Notes: generated by a model from the sequence alone, not told the origin. A stretch of DNA of 64,000 bases from Arthrobacter cryoconiti (GCF_020905375.1 NZ_JAJJBU010000003.1:310001-374000); one strand, 5' to 3'; counted from the stretch's first letter, positions 42,686 through 51,732 are shown. A program made the numbers and translations.

Positions 42686-44464
42686 ATGGACGCCTTAGCG
42701 GATGAGCCGAACCCTCCAGCAGCAAAGAACACACCAACAGTGCTTCAGAGCTTTAGAACCGAACTGGTCAAGAAGGAGCACGATGTTGTTGATGCGGATT
42801 GGGCCGGTGGTGTCCCACCGCAATTCGGAGTAGCCCCACGCATTCGCGTGGGCAAGAATAAATGGTTCAATCTGCTCTGGCTCATTCCGATCGGCGTGCT
42901 CCTGCTGATCGTGGGCATCGCCGTTGCGAAGGGGCTGCGTGAACTGCCGGCCGTGCAGGACTTCATCACCCGGTATCCGGGAGAGTCCGCGCTTCCGGCG
43001 GATGCTCCCGTTGGATTTCCGGCCTGGCTGGGCTGGCAACATTTCCTCAACGCCTTTTTCATGATTTTCATTATCCGTTCAGGCGTAACAATTCTCGCGG
43101 ACCACCCCCGGTTATACATGACCCGTCACTCCACACCTGGCAAGGACTGGTTTCGTATCCAGAAGCCGATCCCTACAGATCCGCTATATACGGCGAAGCA
43201 GGACTCCATCACCTTGCCCAATGGTGTTGGGCTGCCGGGTAGACGCCATTCCATTGGGCTCGCCCGTTGGTGGCACCTCGGGGTTGATACATTGTGGCTC
43301 TTGAATGGGCTCGTCTTCATGGTCTTGATCTTCGTCACAGGTCAATGGATGCGTCTGATCCCTAGGAGTTGGGATGTCATCCCGAACTCGATCTCGGTCG
43401 CCATCCAGTACCTGTCCTTGAACTGGCCGATCGAAAACGGCTGGGTCAACTACAACAGCCTGCAGCTGATCGCTTACTTTCTGACCGTTTTCATAGCCGC
43501 ACCCGCCGCGTTGATCACGGGGCTGGGGATGTCACCGGCGTTATCAACCAGGTTCCGGTGGATCAGCTCGGTCTTTAGCATCCAGATCGCCCGAACCCTA
43601 CACTTTTTAGTGCTCTGCTGGTTCCTGATGTTCATCCTTGTGCACGTCACCTTGGTGCTGACCACCGGTGCCCTGCGAAACCTCAATCACATGTACGGTG
43701 CGCGTGACGATGGCTCATGGGTTGGTTTCTGGATTTTCGCGGCGTCGCTGATCGTCATGATCGTTGCGTGGGTTGGTGCCTCACCGCTTACTTATCGCTT
43801 CCCGCGCAAGGTACAGAAAGTCGGTTACGCGTTGATTGGGCCCGCACAGAAACTGTTCGAGCACATCGATGCGAAGCCGGGCCAGTACACCGAGAAAGAC
43901 ATTTCGCCTTACTTCTGGCACAACGGAAAATATCCGGAGACGGAAGAGTACAAACAACTTCGTGCAGGCAACTTCGCAGATTACAAGCTGCGCATCAACG
44001 GGCTGGTTGAGAACCCGGTGGAACTGGACCTCGCGCAGTTACGCGGCCTAGCCCACCACGAACAAATCACCCAGCACTTTTGCATCCAGGGCTGGTCGGG
44101 GGTGGCCAAGTGGGGTGGTGTGTCGATGAATACGATCCTGGAACTGGCCAAACCCAAACCGGAAGCGAAATGGGTGATCTTCTACTCGTTTGCCCTCGGT
44201 CCGGACGGCGGGATCTACTATGACGCCCAACCCATCGAGCAAATGCACTACCCGCTGACCATGCTGGCCTATGAGATGAACGACGACGACCTCTCGTTTG
44301 GGCACGGCGCGCCTCTGCGGCTGCGTAACGAGGTCCAACTGGGGTTCAAATTGGTCAAGTGGATCAAGGGAATTGAGTTCGTTGAACACTTCTCCGAGGT
44401 GGGTGGAGGGGAGGGTGGCTATAACAACGACCACGAATTCTTCGGCTACCGACAGTCGATTTAG
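42686..44464 (+). CDS. Membrane cytochrome b-like domain fused to a sulfite-oxidase-type molybdopterin domain
   Basis: 592 residues. Residues 60-365 hold six membrane helices with intramembrane histidines (H119, H197, H306, H320) that suit a b-type cytochrome. Residues ~395-580 are a sulfite-oxidase-type molybdenum domain with the Mo-ligating Cys466 in QHFCIQGWSGVAKWGGVSM and downstream LAYEMNDDDLSFGHGAPLRL. The protein could pass electrons between quinone and the Mo site in one chain, an alternative to the two-subunit MsrPQ arrangement. The positive charges flanking the helices (PRIRVGKNK before the first, YRFPRKVQK after the last) place both ends in the cytoplasm, and no Tat signal is present. 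A TATGTT -10-like element lies just before the start. Substrate unknown. Confidence 0.87.
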   Translation: MDALADEPNPPAAKNTPTVLQSFRTELVKKEHDVVDADWAGGVPPQFGVAPRIRVGKNKWFNLLWLIPIGVLLLIVGIAVAKGLRELPAVQDFITRYPGESALPADAPVGFPAWLGWQHFLNAFFMIFIIRSGVTILADHPRLYMTRHSTPGKDWFRIQKPIPTDPLYTAKQDSITLPNGVGLPGRRHSIGLARWWHLGVDTLWLLNGLVFMVLIFVTGQWMRLIPRSWDVIPNSISVAIQYLSLNWPIENGWVNYNSLQLIAYFLTVFIAAPAALITGLGMSPALSTRFRWISSVFSIQIARTLHFLVLCWFLMFILVHVTLVLTTGALRNLNHMYGARDDGSWVGFWIFAASLIVMIVAWVGASPLTYRFPRKVQKVGYALIGPAQKLFEHIDAKPGQYTEKDISPYFWHNGKYPETEEYKQLRAGNFADYKLRINGLVENPVELDLAQLRGLAHHEQITQHFCIQGWSGVAKWGGVSMNTILELAKPKPEAKWVIFYSFALGPDGGIYYDAQPIEQMHYPLTMLAYEMNDDDLSFGHGAPLRLRNEVQLGFKLVKWIKGIEFVEHFSEVGGGEGGYNNDHEFFGYRQSI

Positions 44465-44511
44465 GCTGGCCCCTGTGTAGGCGTATTACGCCCTAGCTGC
44501 GGGCACAAACA

Positions 44512-44727
44512 CTAGTGTCTGGAGCGACGCCACGATCCCGCACCAGGCTTGGGCGGCAGGTTGAGTTGGGCGCGCCTGGCCCAGGACCTTGACGGCGCTT
44601 TGACACTTTCGCCGTCGGCACCACTTTGTAGAGCAAGTACGACGGCGGTCACTGCGGCAAGTTCCTCGGCGGTGGGATTGCCGTGGGTCACCTTGAGCAA
44701 CGGCTCTTTGGTTGGGTGATCGCTCAC
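44512..44727 (-). CDS. accE: Acyl-CoA carboxylase epsilon subunit AccE
   Basis: 71 residues. The GTG start overlaps the accD5 stop by four bases (GTGA), so translation is coupled. The N-terminal motif [20 protein letters not shown] and the C-terminal [20 protein letters not shown] are typical of the small epsilon subunit found only in actinobacteria, which stabilises the alpha-beta complex. It converges on the oxidoreductase gene. The short, positively charged tail is usual for the family. Confidence 0.92.
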   Translation of the reverse strand: MSDHPTKEPLLKVTHGNPTAEELAAVTAVVLALQSGADGESVKAPSRSWARRAQLNLPPKPGAGSWRRSRH

Positions 44728-46307
44728 AGTGGGATGTTCCCATGCTTCTTGGCAGGAAGGCTGGCCCGCTTGTCGCGTAGGGCACGTAAGCCCTTAATGA
44801 GTTGGATGCGGGTATCTGCCGGGGCAATCACGGCGTCCACATAACCGAGTTCTGCAGCTTGGTACGGGTTAAGGAGCTCGTCCTCGTAGTTGCGCACAAT
44901 TTCGCCGCGGCGAGCCTCGACGTCGCCGCCGTCGGCCTGTACTGCGGCGAGGTCACGACGGTAGAGGATGTTCACGGCACCTTGGGCGCCCATGACACCG
45001 ATTTGGGCAGTGGGCCAAGCTAGGTTTAGGTCGGCTCCGAGCTTTTTCGAGCCCATAACGATGTACGCGCCACCATAAGCCTTGCGGGTAATGACAGTGA
45101 GCTTTGGGACGGTGGCTTCGGCATAGGCATAGAGCAGCTTGGCGCCGCGACGAATGATGCCCTGGAATTCTTGGTCTTTGCCCGGTAGGAAGCCAGGGAC
45201 ATCCACCAAAGTGATGATGGGGATATTAAACGCATCGCAATTGCGGACAAACCGGGCGGCTTTTTCGGACGCGTTGATATCGAGCGTGCCAGCAAACTGC
45301 ATAGGCTGGTTCGCCACAATGCCTACTGTGTGGCCTTCGATCCGGCCGTAGCCAATCATGACGTTGGGTGCAAACAATGCCTGCATCTCTAAGAAGTGGC
45401 CGTCGTCGAGGATTTGCTCGATCACCGCACGCATGTCGTAGGGCTGGTTCGCGGAGTCAGGAATCAATGTATCCAGAGCGGTGTCTGAATCGCTGTGTTC
45501 CACATCCTGGTCGTGTTCGGTGACGGGAGGCTCAGCTAAGTTATTGGAGGGAAGGAAGTCTAGGAGTTCGCGCACAAATTCAATGGCGTCAGCTTCGTCG
45601 GTGGCCAGATAGGTTGCGGTTCCCGTGGTGGAGTTGTGCTGGCGCGCGCCACCGAGGGTCTCCATATCCACGTCCTCGCCGGTGACGGTCTTGATGACGT
45701 CCGGGCCTGTGATGAACATGTGGCTGGTTTTATCGACCATGACCACGTAGTCGGTCAGGGCCGGGGAGTAGGCGGCACCGCCAGCGCACGGACCCATGAT
45801 GAGGGAGATCTGCGGGACCACTCCGGAGGCATGGACGTTGTTGCGGAAGATATCAGCGAACATGGCCAGCGAAGCAACGCCTTCTTGGATACGGGCACCG
45901 CCACCATCATTGATGCCTACTACCGGACAGCCGTTGCGGAGCGCAAATTCTTGGATCTTGACGATCTTCTCGCCATTTACCTGGCTCAACGAGCCGCCGT
46001 AGACGCTGAATTCTTGGCTATAGACGGCGATCAGGCGGCCATCAACGGTGCCGTAGCCGGAAACGACGCCGTCGCCCAACGGCTTCTTTTTCTCCATGCC
46101 GAAGGCATGAGAGCGGTGCACGGCTAAAGCGTCGAATTCCACGAAGGACTCCGGATCAACTAAGAGATCGATGCGCTCGCGGGCCGTGTTCTTGCCCTTA
46201 GCATGCTGTTTCTCAATGGCTAAGTCACCTGAGGGCTTTTCGGATTGAGCCAGCCGGTCCCGGAAATCGGCAATCTTGCCTGCAGTTGTCGAAAGGTCGT
46301 GGCTCAT
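44724..46307 (-). CDS. accD5: Acyl-CoA carboxylase beta subunit (carboxyltransferase), AccD5-type
   Basis: 527 residues from the ATG at 46307; a TTG one codon earlier is also possible, and CCGGAG lies upstream. The carboxyltransferase domains are complete: [60 protein letters not shown] in the N-half and [60 protein letters not shown] in the C-half. The oxyanion-hole glycines are present. It transfers carboxyl groups from biotin on AccA3 to acyl-CoA (acetyl- and/or propionyl-CoA). Similarity to mycobacterial AccD5 suggests propionyl-CoA carboxylase activity. It is divergent from birA across ~460 bp. Confidence 0.96.
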   Translation of the reverse strand: MSHDLSTTAGKIADFRDRLAQSEKPSGDLAIEKQHAKGKNTARERIDLLVDPESFVEFDALAVHRSHAFGMEKKKPLGDGVVSGYGTVDGRLIAVYSQEFSVYGGSLSQVNGEKIVKIQEFALRNGCPVVGINDGGGARIQEGVASLAMFADIFRNNVHASGVVPQISLIMGPCAGGAAYSPALTDYVVMVDKTSHMFITGPDVIKTVTGEDVDMETLGGARQHNSTTGTATYLATDEADAIEFVRELLDFLPSNNLAEPPVTEHDQDVEHSDSDTALDTLIPDSANQPYDMRAVIEQILDDGHFLEMQALFAPNVMIGYGRIEGHTVGIVANQPMQFAGTLDINASEKAARFVRNCDAFNIPIITLVDVPGFLPGKDQEFQGIIRRGAKLLYAYAEATVPKLTVITRKAYGGAYIVMGSKKLGADLNLAWPTAQIGVMGAQGAVNILYRRDLAAVQADGGDVEARRGEIVRNYEDELLNPYQAAELGYVDAVIAPADTRIQLIKGLRALRDKRASLPAKKHGNIPL

Positions 46308-46767
46308 CAATACTCCGGCTTGCTAGATTTTGGCGGACAACCCTTAAGTAGGAACCGAACAAAAGGGCAAACACTACTGACAGTCTAATAACGGAAATGT
46401 CCAATGTGTGTGTAGGAACCCTACAACGTCGGCAGTTCGCAGTCTCGGTTCTTCTACCGCGGTCAGAGCGTGACCCGAGATGTGACCCGAGATGTTACCG
46501 GAGTTGTAGGCCAGTTGTGGACCGGAAGTGGGCGCACGGAGGCGCGCTTCCCAGACGTACGAGTGGACGTACTGGGCGAGGGACTGGTGTGTCTGGCACC
46601 GCTAGAAATCGAGGGATGAGTGCTGGCTTGTTGTCTAAATTTACGCCGATAGCCATGCCGTTGACTCACGTTTTAGTGCGGTTGGTCCTGCGCCCTCGGG
46701 TGGAGATTTGGCGTGTCCGAGTTTCTAGCTGCCGGTCCACCGGCACCAGCCGGATAGGATTGAGAGC
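46308..46767. other. Divergent accD5-birA intergenic region with short tandem repeats
   Basis: 460 bp without an accepted gene. At 46470-46493 GTGACCCGAGAT occurs twice in tandem, followed by a degenerate third copy (46494-46505). A frame of ~124 codons on the plus strand (46397-46771) is Arg/Ser/Pro-rich, overlaps the birA start and has no ribosome-binding site, so it is not called. The region must carry promoters for both operons; no BirA-type operator was recognised, in line with BirA lacking a DNA-binding domain. Confidence 0.5.
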
Positions 46768-47778
46768 ATGAACTGCACACTTCCAACCTTGAATACGGAA
46801 GCGCTGCACCGTTCCCTTTTGGGCCCCGTTGGAGAGTATCAGCGCGTCGACGTGGTTGATGAAATTGGTTCCACTAACGCAGAACTCGCCAACAGTGCGG
46901 CTTCTCAACCGGAGAATTTTCCGGATCGCAGTGTTCTGATGGCTAACTCCCAAGTCGCAGGCAAGGGGCGTCTGGACCGCGTCTGGGAAGTTCCCGCCGG
47001 AACGGCCATGATTTCCAGCGTTTTGCTCCGACCTTCGGAGTGTGCTGCGCAGATTGGTGCTCCGCAATTTGCCTCTAGTGGTTACGGGTGGCTGTCCGTC
47101 ATAGCGGGCGTGGCCCTGTGCCAGGCTGTCACCGAGGAGTCGGGCGTTTTGGCGGTGCTGAAATGGCCCAATGACGTCTTGGTTGAGGGCCGAAAACTCT
47201 CCGGCATCTTGGCGCAGATGGTGCCTGTCCAGAGGGTGCCCAAGCAAACGGCATCAGCCCCGGAGGTGCCAACCCAAACGGGGCAGAGGCCGTCCGAGCA
47301 AACGCAATCCGCGCAAACTCTGTCCGAACGGGTACCGTCGGCCCCGATGCAGGGTCCCGCCGTCGTGGTTGGAGCGGGTGTGAACATCAGCCAGACTCGA
47401 GAGCAATTGCCGGTGGATCGGGCCACATCCCTTTTGCTGGAGGGCGGCACTCAACTGGATCGGAACCAACTGCTGCCGGCCTATCTGAACCGGTTCGCTC
47501 GCTTGTATCGCGGGTTTGTGTCTGTCGGGGGAGACGCATGGCGTCCCGTGGCAGGTGGAGAATCTATCCACGGCCTGGCCTCAGGACTCATGAGCACCCT
47601 GGGTACGAGTGTGCGTGCTGAGCTTCCGGGCGGGGTCATGCTCTATGGCACGGCGGCGGGTCTAAATTTGCGGGGGGAATTGGAGATTCACGGGGATGAC
47701 GGTTCTGTTCATGTAGTGAGTGCCGGCGATGTGGTCCATTTGCGACGCGTCGGCGGTGGCGGCATTGATTATGCGTAG
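46768..47778 (+). CDS. birA: Biotin--[acyl-CoA carboxylase] ligase BirA with low-complexity insertion
   Basis: 336 residues. It attaches biotin to the AccA3 biotinyl domain. The ligase motifs are EIGSTNAELA, the biotinyl-AMP loop SQVAGKGRLDRVWEVPAGTA, LKWPNDVLVEGRKLSGILAQ and VVGAGVNI. There is no N-terminal helix-turn-helix, so it is a non-regulatory ligase. Between the KWPND/GILAQ strand and VVVGAGVN lies a ~44-residue Gln/Ser/Pro/Thr-rich insertion (residues 153-196, bases 47224-47355) absent from ordinary ligases, where normally only a short turn exists. The PH-domain gene starts within the last codons, overlapping by eight bases. Confidence 0.95.
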   Translation: MNCTLPTLNTEALHRSLLGPVGEYQRVDVVDEIGSTNAELANSAASQPENFPDRSVLMANSQVAGKGRLDRVWEVPAGTAMISSVLLRPSECAAQIGAPQFASSGYGWLSVIAGVALCQAVTEESGVLAVLKWPNDVLVEGRKLSGILAQMVPVQRVPKQTASAPEVPTQTGQRPSEQTQSAQTLSERVPSAPMQGPAVVVGAGVNISQTREQLPVDRATSLLLEGGTQLDRNQLLPAYLNRFARLYRGFVSVGGDAWRPVAGGESIHGLASGLMSTLGTSVRAELPGGVMLYGTAAGLNLRGELEIHGDDGSVHVVSAGDVVHLRRVGGGGIDYA

Positions 47779-48397
47779 CTGGCTTGCTGAAGGCGAGCAG
47801 GTCCTGATCCGGTGCCGACCCCACGCCCGGATTTTAGTGTGGCCTGTGGTGGTGGGGCTACTTGTGATGATGGGCGCGGGAGCAGCTTTGGCGAGACTGC
47901 AGCCGGTGCAATATGCAAGTTGGGCAGCCGATGTTCCGCTATTGCGGGAACCGGCGATCGTACTGTTAGTTACTTTGGTGCTGTTCATTGAAATTCTCTA
48001 CCCAGTGCGGAGAACGTTGCAGTGGGCTGGAACCCGTTACATCCTAACTAGTAGGCGGTTCGTCCTCCGACGGGGAACCCTGGGACGGCGTAGCCGTGAA
48101 TATTTACTAACTCAGGTGCATAGCATTGAAATGCGCCAAAAGTTGCGTCAGAGGCCGGTTGGTTCTGGCGAACTGGATGTTCATTTGCAAAATGGCACAC
48201 TCCATACTTTCCACGAAGTTCCCTGTGTGGCGGAATTTCATGCGGAAGTTCAGACGGCTTGGTCGCACGCGCTCCGAGCGTCCTTCCAGCAAGCTCCCGG
48301 CCCGGGGTACTACGCTGGTCAGGTTGGCCTTGGCGCCAACGATGATGACGGACATTTGAACGGAAAGGAACTGCGGAAGCTTGGAAGAGAACAGTGA
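47771..48397 (+). CDS. Membrane PH-domain (bPH2-like) protein
   Basis: 208 residues from the ATG at 47771, which overlaps the birA stop. Two membrane helices (about 24-46 and 65-84) are followed by a bacterial PH-like domain: TRYILTSRRFVLRRGTLGRR, SREYLLTQVHSIEMRQKLRQ and GSGELDVHLQNGTLHTFHEV. A polar C-terminal tail follows. The homologue in M. tuberculosis (Rv3278c) also lies next to birA. The function is unknown; related proteins affect envelope composition. It is the middle gene of a birA-PH-cyclase operon. Confidence 0.88.
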   Translation: MRSWLAEGEQVLIRCRPHARILVWPVVVGLLVMMGAGAALARLQPVQYASWAADVPLLREPAIVLLVTLVLFIEILYPVRRTLQWAGTRYILTSRRFVLRRGTLGRRSREYLLTQVHSIEMRQKLRQRPVGSGELDVHLQNGTLHTFHEVPCVAEFHAEVQTAWSHALRASFQQAPGPGYYAGQVGLGANDDDGHLNGKELRKLGREQ

Positions 48398-48398
48398 A

Positions 48399-49460
48399 GT
48401 GACGCAGCCACTGCTTCCGCCAGCGTCCCGTAGCCAAACCAAGGCCCTTGAAGCTGCTTTGCTGGGCGGTGAACGTACGCTCAAACGCCGGGACGTGGCT
48501 GCTGGTGCGGGCGTGTCCTTGTTATCTGCCCGTAAGATTTGGCGCGCTATGGGTTTTCCGAACTTGGGGGACGACGACGTCGCATTTACTCAGCGTGATC
48601 AGGATGCGCTGGGCATTGTTGTCAGCATGGTGCGGGAAGGATTGCTGACGGAAGAGACTGCCATTTCCGTCACCCGTTCCATTGGACAGATGACTGACCG
48701 GATGGCTGTCTGGCAGATTGAAGCGCTCGTAGAGGACTTGGTGGCTGAGCATGGCGTCAGTGATGCAGAAGCGCGCCGTGCGGTTGTGTCAGAGCTTCCG
48801 AATTTGATCGGACCGCTTGAAGAACTACTGATCTACTCCTACAGACGACAACTTAACGCTGGCCTCCAGCGTCTGGCCGTCAGAGCGCACGAGGGTCTAG
48901 CAGCCAGCGCCTTGGGGCGTGATGGCGACGAGGACGATACCCCGTTGCCGTTAGCCCGGGCAGTTGGTTTTGCGGACCTAGTCAGCTATACCTCATTGTC
49001 TAGGCGCATGAATGAGAAGACACTGGCGAAGCTGGTGCAGAGATTTGAAAACGTGTGTGCTGAGATCATCAGCGTAGGTGGCGGCCGTCTGGTAAAGACG
49101 ATTGGCGATGAAGTGCTGTTCAACTGTGAAACACCAGTTGCCGGGGCTCAAATTTCGCTTGCGTTGGCTGAAGCTATGGCGGCTGATGATTTCCTGCCGG
49201 AAGCGCGTGTCGCAATGGTGTGGGGGCGGGTGCTTTCGCGGCTGGGAGATATTTACGGACCCACAGTCAACCTTGCTGCCAGACTGACGTCCCTAGCTCA
49301 ACCGGGAACTGTCCTGATTGATTCAGTCACCGCAACAGCCTTGGCCGGTGATGAAAGATTCATCTTGACCGAATTGCCCATGGAACAGGTGCGAGGTTTT
49401 GGAGAGATTCGTCCCGTACTGCTCCAACGTGGCAGCGGACAAGGGATCGTGGTCGACTAG
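48399..49460 (+). CDS. Class III adenylate cyclase with N-terminal regulatory domain (Rv1264-like)
   Basis: About 353 residues from the GTG at 48399, one base after the PH gene stop and preceded by GGAAGAG; a TTG at 48381 would add six residues. The N-terminal ~190 residues (GGERTLKRRDVAAGAGVSLL, LVAEHGVSDAEARRAVVSEL) resemble the autoinhibitory pH-sensing domain of mycobacterial Rv1264. The cyclase domain has the metal Asp residues in GFADLVSYTSLSRRMNE and KTIGDEVLFN, the Lys that selects adenine in the same motif, and the transition-state Asn/Arg in GPTVNLAARLTSLAQPG. It is therefore probably active and makes cAMP. Its stop overlaps that of the convergent DUF222 gene. Confidence 0.92.
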   Translation: MTQPLLPPASRSQTKALEAALLGGERTLKRRDVAAGAGVSLLSARKIWRAMGFPNLGDDDVAFTQRDQDALGIVVSMVREGLLTEETAISVTRSIGQMTDRMAVWQIEALVEDLVAEHGVSDAEARRAVVSELPNLIGPLEELLIYSYRRQLNAGLQRLAVRAHEGLAASALGRDGDEDDTPLPLARAVGFADLVSYTSLSRRMNEKTLAKLVQRFENVCAEIISVGGGRLVKTIGDEVLFNCETPVAGAQISLALAEAMAADDFLPEARVAMVWGRVLSRLGDIYGPTVNLAARLTSLAQPGTVLIDSVTATALAGDERFILTELPMEQVRGFGEIRPVLLQRGSGQGIVVD

Positions 49461-51559
49461 TTTCTGGCGAAGCCGTGGTGGAAGCTGTTGTGGCGCTCGC
49501 TGCCTGTGGGATCAATCCGGTAGGGCGCAGTGTAATGCGGAACGCCGCTGATTAGTCTGACACTCCAGTCACTTGCATGCAGCAGATGGTGGTGCCTGGT
49601 GCACAGCAGAGCAGCATTATTCATGTTGGTTTCCCCGCCGTCCTGCCAGGGAATGATGTGGTGGGCCTCGCACCAGAAGGCGGGCGCCATGCAATCCGGA
49701 AATGTGCAGCCCATGTCCCGCACCAGCAGTAGTTTTCGCTGTTGGGTCGTAAAAAGCCGCTGCTTGCGCCCTACATTGAGGATCGTATTCTCGCCATCTA
49801 CTGTGATGACAGTGGTTTGTGCATCGCAGAACGCTTCGGCAAAAGCAGCGAGTGGTTGTGGACCGCAATAGGGTGTCACGACGAATCCGGCACCGATTCC
49901 CGCACTTCTGATAGGGGTGCTGTCAGGATTATTTGTACTTTTTACCCTGGTTCGCTTGCCGAAAGTATCGCCAGTATTTTTAGTGGCCCCAGTGGCCCCA
50001 GTGGCCCCAGTGGCCCCAGTGGCCCCAGTGGCCCGGTTGTGTTGGTCGCGACTGAGTTCTTCTTGGGTAACCGTGATAAAAAGCTGTGGCTTGAGTCCGC
50101 CATTGAGTGGAAGTTTTCCGGTGCGTGCGGCCAGCTTGATGCAATCAATGAGGCCGTCTAGCAATTTCTGGCCGTGGGTCCGGCGATCCAGCACTACGAA
50201 GTCGGTGCTGAGGGGATCAATCGAATCAAGACCAGGTAGGTTTTCTTCGCTACCGGGAGCGGGCACACTGATCCCCTCCACTACATGTGGCCACGGGCTG
50301 GAAGGGCCGCTGTGTTCGGGCCCATCAGACTCTTGTGGTGGGATGGGATGTTCGACGCAACCAGAGAGCGATCCTCCTTGGGCGACTAAACTCTCGAGGA
50401 GATCTAGTTGTTCAGCAACGCTATGTGCGCGGGGACCGGAGTCCGCTCGCGAGTCGGAGCTGGTGCCTGTTCGCGCGGAGACACCGGCGGTTGTTCGCGC
50501 CCCGGTAGTAGTTCGTGCTCTCGCATCGTCGTTGGTATCCGCTTGCGCCCCGGCAGTAGTTCGTGCTCTCGCATCGTCGTTGGTGTCTGCTCGAGCGGAC
50601 GCGTTGGTGCGCGCTCCGGCGGAAGCCATGGGCTCTCTGTCATCTTTGTCAACAATGTCAGCCATGTCATCAGTTCCAACAATGTCATCCATGTTCTTGT
50701 GTGGACGTGGGTTTGTCGCTGAGCCGATTCCTGCCATCAGCGTTTCGTATTGCAAGACGGTGAGGCAGCCATCAAATCTGACCAAGCCGCGGCGTGCTTG
50801 CCGGAAAAAGATACCCTGCTTCGCCAACAGTTCGCCTTCCGTAGGCTGCTGGCCATCAGGATCGAGCAGATTGATGGCCCGAGTTCCCAACCGCCGTAGA
50901 AATTCGGGCGGCTCATTGGGGGCAAAATTAGTGAGTGTTTCTTCAAGTTCCTGGACCTGTTCATCGGGGATACGGCCGGCATGGGAGAGGTTCATGGCAT
51001 CATCGACGAAGCCAGAGACGATGATGGCCTGATCTGTCGATACATCCCCGGAGAAGAACGCAGCGCCAAGCGTGCGCTGCTTCGGGGGTGCGATATTCGC
51101 GGTGAGGGGATCCGTGACCGGCAGGAAGTGTTCAGCGAGCCGCATCCGCCGGTAGGACTCAGCCTTGGAAAGCTTCAAAGTGGTAATGAGAAGATCCAGA
51201 GGGGCTTTGAATCCATCGTCGGTGAACCGAGCCGCCCGGACACGGTCCGCAAGTTCGCCAGCTGCTTGAACGAGGATACCTTGCAAAAAACGGTTGAGAT
51301 GTTCGGCGGTTTGCGCCCATTCGACGACACTCGTATCCGTCATGGATCCCAGATCCAGACCCAGCGGAGTGCTGGCAAAACCCGTTTCTCCATTCCCTGA
51401 ACCATTGGTGGCAGTGGCAGCCGCCGCTAACCTTTTTGCAAGACTGAGGAGTTGATGAACATGCTCACCAACGACGCCGGTTCCCTTATCGGGCGGGGCG
51501 GGTTTCGGGGTCTTCTTCGTGCCTTCCATACCTATAAATCTACCCCCAGGCTCCGACAT
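49457..51559 (-). CDS. DUF222/HNH endonuclease-domain protein with repetitive insertions
   Basis: About 700 residues; possible starts are 51598 (GTG), 51559 (ATG) and 51529 (ATG), and none has a strong ribosome-binding site. The DUF222 (13E12-type) helical domain spans roughly 60-290 (LAKRLAAAATATNGSGNGET, ITTLKLSKAESYRRMRLAEH). The C-terminal HNH nuclease motif is intact (RDMGCTFPDCMAPAFWCEAH, HHIIPWQDGGETNMNNAALL, CTRHHHLLH). Between them are two repetitive stretches: a 16-residue unit twice (ADTNDDARARTTAGAQ) and a Gly-Ala-Thr triplet repeated about six times. Such proteins are abundant in Arthrobacter and related genera, often in many copies; some are linked to mobile elements. Their role is unproven. 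Confidence 0.9.
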   Translation of the reverse strand: MSEPGGRFIGMEGTKKTPKPAPPDKGTGVVGEHVHQLLSLAKRLAAAATATNGSGNGETGFASTPLGLDLGSMTDTSVVEWAQTAEHLNRFLQGILVQAAGELADRVRAARFTDDGFKAPLDLLITTLKLSKAESYRRMRLAEHFLPVTDPLTANIAPPKQRTLGAAFFSGDVSTDQAIIVSGFVDDAMNLSHAGRIPDEQVQELEETLTNFAPNEPPEFLRRLGTRAINLLDPDGQQPTEGELLAKQGIFFRQARRGLVRFDGCLTVLQYETLMAGIGSATNPRPHKNMDDIVGTDDMADIVDKDDREPMASAGARTNASARADTNDDARARTTAGAQADTNDDARARTTTGARTTAGVSARTGTSSDSRADSGPRAHSVAEQLDLLESLVAQGGSLSGCVEHPIPPQESDGPEHSGPSSPWPHVVEGISVPAPGSEENLPGLDSIDPLSTDFVVLDRRTHGQKLLDGLIDCIKLAARTGKLPLNGGLKPQLFITVTQEELSRDQHNRATGATGATGATGATGATKNTGDTFGKRTRVKSTNNPDSTPIRSAGIGAGFVVTPYCGPQPLAAFAEAFCDAQTTVITVDGENTILNVGRKQRLFTTQQRKLLLVRDMGCTFPDCMAPAFWCEAHHIIPWQDGGETNMNNAALLCTRHHHLLHASDWSVRLISGVPHYTAPYRIDPTGSERHNSFHHGFARN
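49982..50035. repeat. 9-bp x 6 tandem repeat inside the DUF222/HNH gene
   Basis: AGTGGCCCC repeats six times (the last copy ends in G). On the minus strand each unit encodes Gly-Ala-Thr, keeping the frame whatever the copy number. It is a likely slippage-prone minisatellite within a disordered linker before the HNH domain. Confidence 0.95.
50501..50596. repeat. 48-bp tandem duplication inside the DUF222/HNH gene
   Basis: Two adjacent 48-bp units (from 50501 and 50549) starting CCCGGYAGTAGTTCGTGCTC, with few differences. They encode the 16-residue units ADTNDDARARTTAGAQ and ADTNDDARARTTTGAR. A further partial copy may extend on each side. Confidence 0.85.
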
Positions 51560-51732
51560 TGTTCGATCTATTTTCGAGAATGTGGATAGGATACCCACTC
51601 TACTCGTACTGTGGAGGAACGATTGCTTAGCTGAGGCTGTCGAGGTCTATTGCAGACGCGGATTCAGGGCGAATACCGAGTGGTTGTGCGTAATCTAGAA
51701 TCAGTGCATTGCGGTGTTTGTTGGGTCGGTAA

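Noticed and set aside
46397-46771. Open frame of about 124 codons upstream of birA
   Set aside because: It is Arg/Ser/Pro-rich with no recognisable fold, runs into the birA start, includes tandem repeats and has no ribosome-binding site.
49982-50596. Regular repeats considered as a CRISPR array
   Set aside because: The units are contiguous without spacers, keep the reading frame and lie inside a protein-coding gene; no cas genes are present.
49917-51032. Long plus-strand open frame (371 codons) across the DUF222 gene
   Set aside because: It is antisense to a gene with clear DUF222 and HNH motifs; its Pro/Val/Ala repeats only mirror the DNA repeats.
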